Source of the DNA: Isochrysis galbana
Taxonomy: Eukaryota; Haptophyta; Isochrysidales; Isochrysidaceae
Assembly (NCBI GenBank): GCA_018136815.1
Contig: CM030944.1
Span: forward strand, 1,823,145-1,887,144
Reading direction: 5' to 3'
Length of the DNA: 64,000 nt
Shown: piece after piece, positions 62,760 through 64,000 of the stretch
Layout: every line of letters begins with the position of its first letter
Position numbering within the stretch: position 1 is the stretch's first letter
Position numbers and translations under genes: made by a program
The notes under the pieces: model-generated
What the model was told of the DNA's origin: nothing
Database searches by the model: none
Seen by the model: only the letters and a program-made list of their open reading frames with translations

Positions 62760-63777
62760 GTAGGATGCGGGGGAAAGGCCTCGCGAGGGGAGAGGCCTCG
62801 TCAGCTGCGCAACGTATGTGTTTCCAGTCAAAGGAGAGAGAACAAAACAGGGGTATTCAAGGGTGAGTTCTCGCTGTTGAGTCGCTGTTGAGCTGTTCGA
62901 GTTCGAGGACAGCCTTACTCCTATAATCTGACGGGTTCTAAAGAAAGACGTTAGCACTTTAACTCTTTACTGCCGGGCCGAAGCACCGAAACCAGGTGCT
63001 TCCCCGCAGCTGTTCTGTACGGTGGCTCATGGGGGGGGAGGGCGTTTACGAGAAATATTGGACTCAAAACACGAGAACAAACAGGAAGGATTCTCGGTCA
63101 AGCCGTTGCTTCCCCCCTCTCCCCGCCCCCCCCCCCCCCTCTCTCCCCCCCCTCGGCGCAACGGGTGGGCCGCCCAGAGCTAGCTCCCCATGCCCTCTCT
63201 CGGCGCTCACCGCCCGCGCCCTACTTCACATGTGAAACACAGATTCAGTGAGTTTCTACGGAGGGCTAATACATACTCTAGAGTATGAGTTTGGCTGAGT
63301 TTCTAGGAGAGAGGCAGTCGGGGCCGTAGGCCCCGGCGTGAGGTGAAGCAGTCGGGGCCAAAGGCCCCGGACGCCGTGAACGTGAAGCGACCGGGAAAGC
63401 TTTACATAAAGATATAACTATAGAGGAAAATTATAAAAGAGGAGGGGGGGGGGGGTCGGTTCGCAAGTGGAGTAAGGGGCGGGGGGGGGGGGGGGAGTCG
63501 GGGGGCTATGTAAAGACAGGAACGAGGCCGAGAGGTAAAAATGGGGAGGGGTGTAGTTTCGTTCGGCACAAAGAGGACCCGTGCGGGGAAAGAAAGGGCG
63601 GGGGAAGCAGGGGGGAGAGGAGGGAAACGGGAGAGGAGGGAAACTCTGGCCCTAGGGAAGCCCCCCCCCCGGTATCTGAGTTTCCCATTGAGTTTTCCTG
63701 AGTTTATTCCATGGACGAAAACATACTGAGTTTACTGTGGTTGGAGAGTGAACTCGCTGAGTTTCACATGTAGGGCC
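62760..63777. other. Intergenic upstream of the protease gene
   Basis: Contains C runs (63125-63150), a pair of GCAGTCGGGGCC-x3-GGCCCCG palindromes (63317-63370), several G runs (63442-63496) and four or more GAGTTT motifs (63245-63760). No gene supported. Confidence 0.45.
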
Positions 63778-64000
63778 CTATCACAGAGTGCCGTCATCTA
63801 CCAACACAATCCATCGGTCCTTGCCGCTTACCGATAGAATCGTCTTTACCGGCTTACCGATAGAATCGTCTTTACCGATAACTTTGTCTGCCGGATTCCT
63901 CTTCATCAAGTCATCAGCCTCCTTCATCATGTGCACCACCTTCCAGACTATTCTCCACATAATCATTTGCAGTTGATGCACATCGAGTTCTAGAGTTCCC
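63778..64000 (-). mobile_element. Second copy of the block disrupted at 38.7-40.6 kb, running off the window
   Basis: The minus strand has an open frame to its stop at 63781 (DVHQLQMIMWRIVWKVVH ... ADKVIGKDDS ... SGKDRWIVLVDDGTL). Both ends match 38748-38820 and 40499-40570. TACCGATAGAATCGTCTTTACCG is tandemly duplicated here. It is probably the C-terminus of a mobile-element protein, but the family is not recognised. Confidence 0.5.

Overview
This is nuclear DNA of a GC-rich unicellular eukaryote, most likely an alga. The signs are spliceosomal introns of about 70 to 500 bp, intact eukaryote-specific genes (PYM, a DBP5/DDX19-type RNA helicase, NEDD8 E1 regulatory subunit, intramembrane aspartyl protease, J-domain membrane protein, GPCR), proline-rich extracellular proteins and a heavy load of nested repeats. 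Many introns start GTGCGC or GTGCGA, a donor type I associate with haptophytes. That placement is inference; another chlorophyll-c lineage is possible. No rRNA, tRNA, CRISPR or prokaryotic operon was found.

Layout. 0-5 kb: a PYM gene running off the left edge and a two-domain glycosyltransferase, with a truncated SINE-like repeat between them. 5.7-7.3 kb: one SINE-like element nested in another. 7.4-12.06 kb: a complete PIF/Harbinger-type DNA transposon with terminal inverted repeats, a Myb/SANT-like gene and a convergent DDE transposase gene, with a G-rich tandem array between them. 12.2-14.9 kb: a seven-exon DBP5-like helicase. 17.2-19.9 kb: a second inverted-repeat element, with a 7 bp target duplication, carrying a SAP plus chromodomain protein. 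20-23 kb: a 22 bp polypyrimidine satellite, then a J-domain membrane protein. 23.9-26.1 kb: NAE1. 27-28.7 kb: a TPR glycosyltransferase. 29-30.4 kb: LINE remains. 31.7-32.7 kb: a rhodopsin-like receptor. 33.1-34.2 kb: a full-length SINE-like element. 35.3-38.0 kb: a secreted or plastid-targeted coiled-coil protein. 38.6-40.6 kb: a three-level nest of mobile DNA. 41.9-48.7 kb: one intronless gene for a 2280-residue receptor. 52.5-53.6 kb: a dienelactone hydrolase. 55.5-56.25 kb: another full-length SINE-like element. 56.8-58.6 kb: a GT32 glycosyltransferase. 61.3-62.8 kb: an SPP-like protease. The right edge holds a second copy of the sequence disrupted at 38.7 kb.

Two things stand out. First, the 41.9-48.7 kb gene joins a secreted N-terminal domain, 14 almost identical 49-residue FG-GAP repeats that vary at only a few positions, cysteine-rich repeats, a multi-pass membrane region and a cytoplasmic TIR domain that keeps the expected catalytic glutamate. 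The repeats look like a rapidly diversifying recognition surface wired to a possible NAD-cleaving effector. Second, two families of SINE-like elements with 14-17 bp target duplications share a 5' hairpin with a UUAU loop, followed by a G/C hairpin. I do not recognise this architecture.

The genes are single-copy housekeeping or surface and secretory functions rather than an operon-like system. Three separate glycosyltransferase genes and a large glycoprotein-like receptor suggest investment in cell-surface glycans, but the linkage may be accidental.
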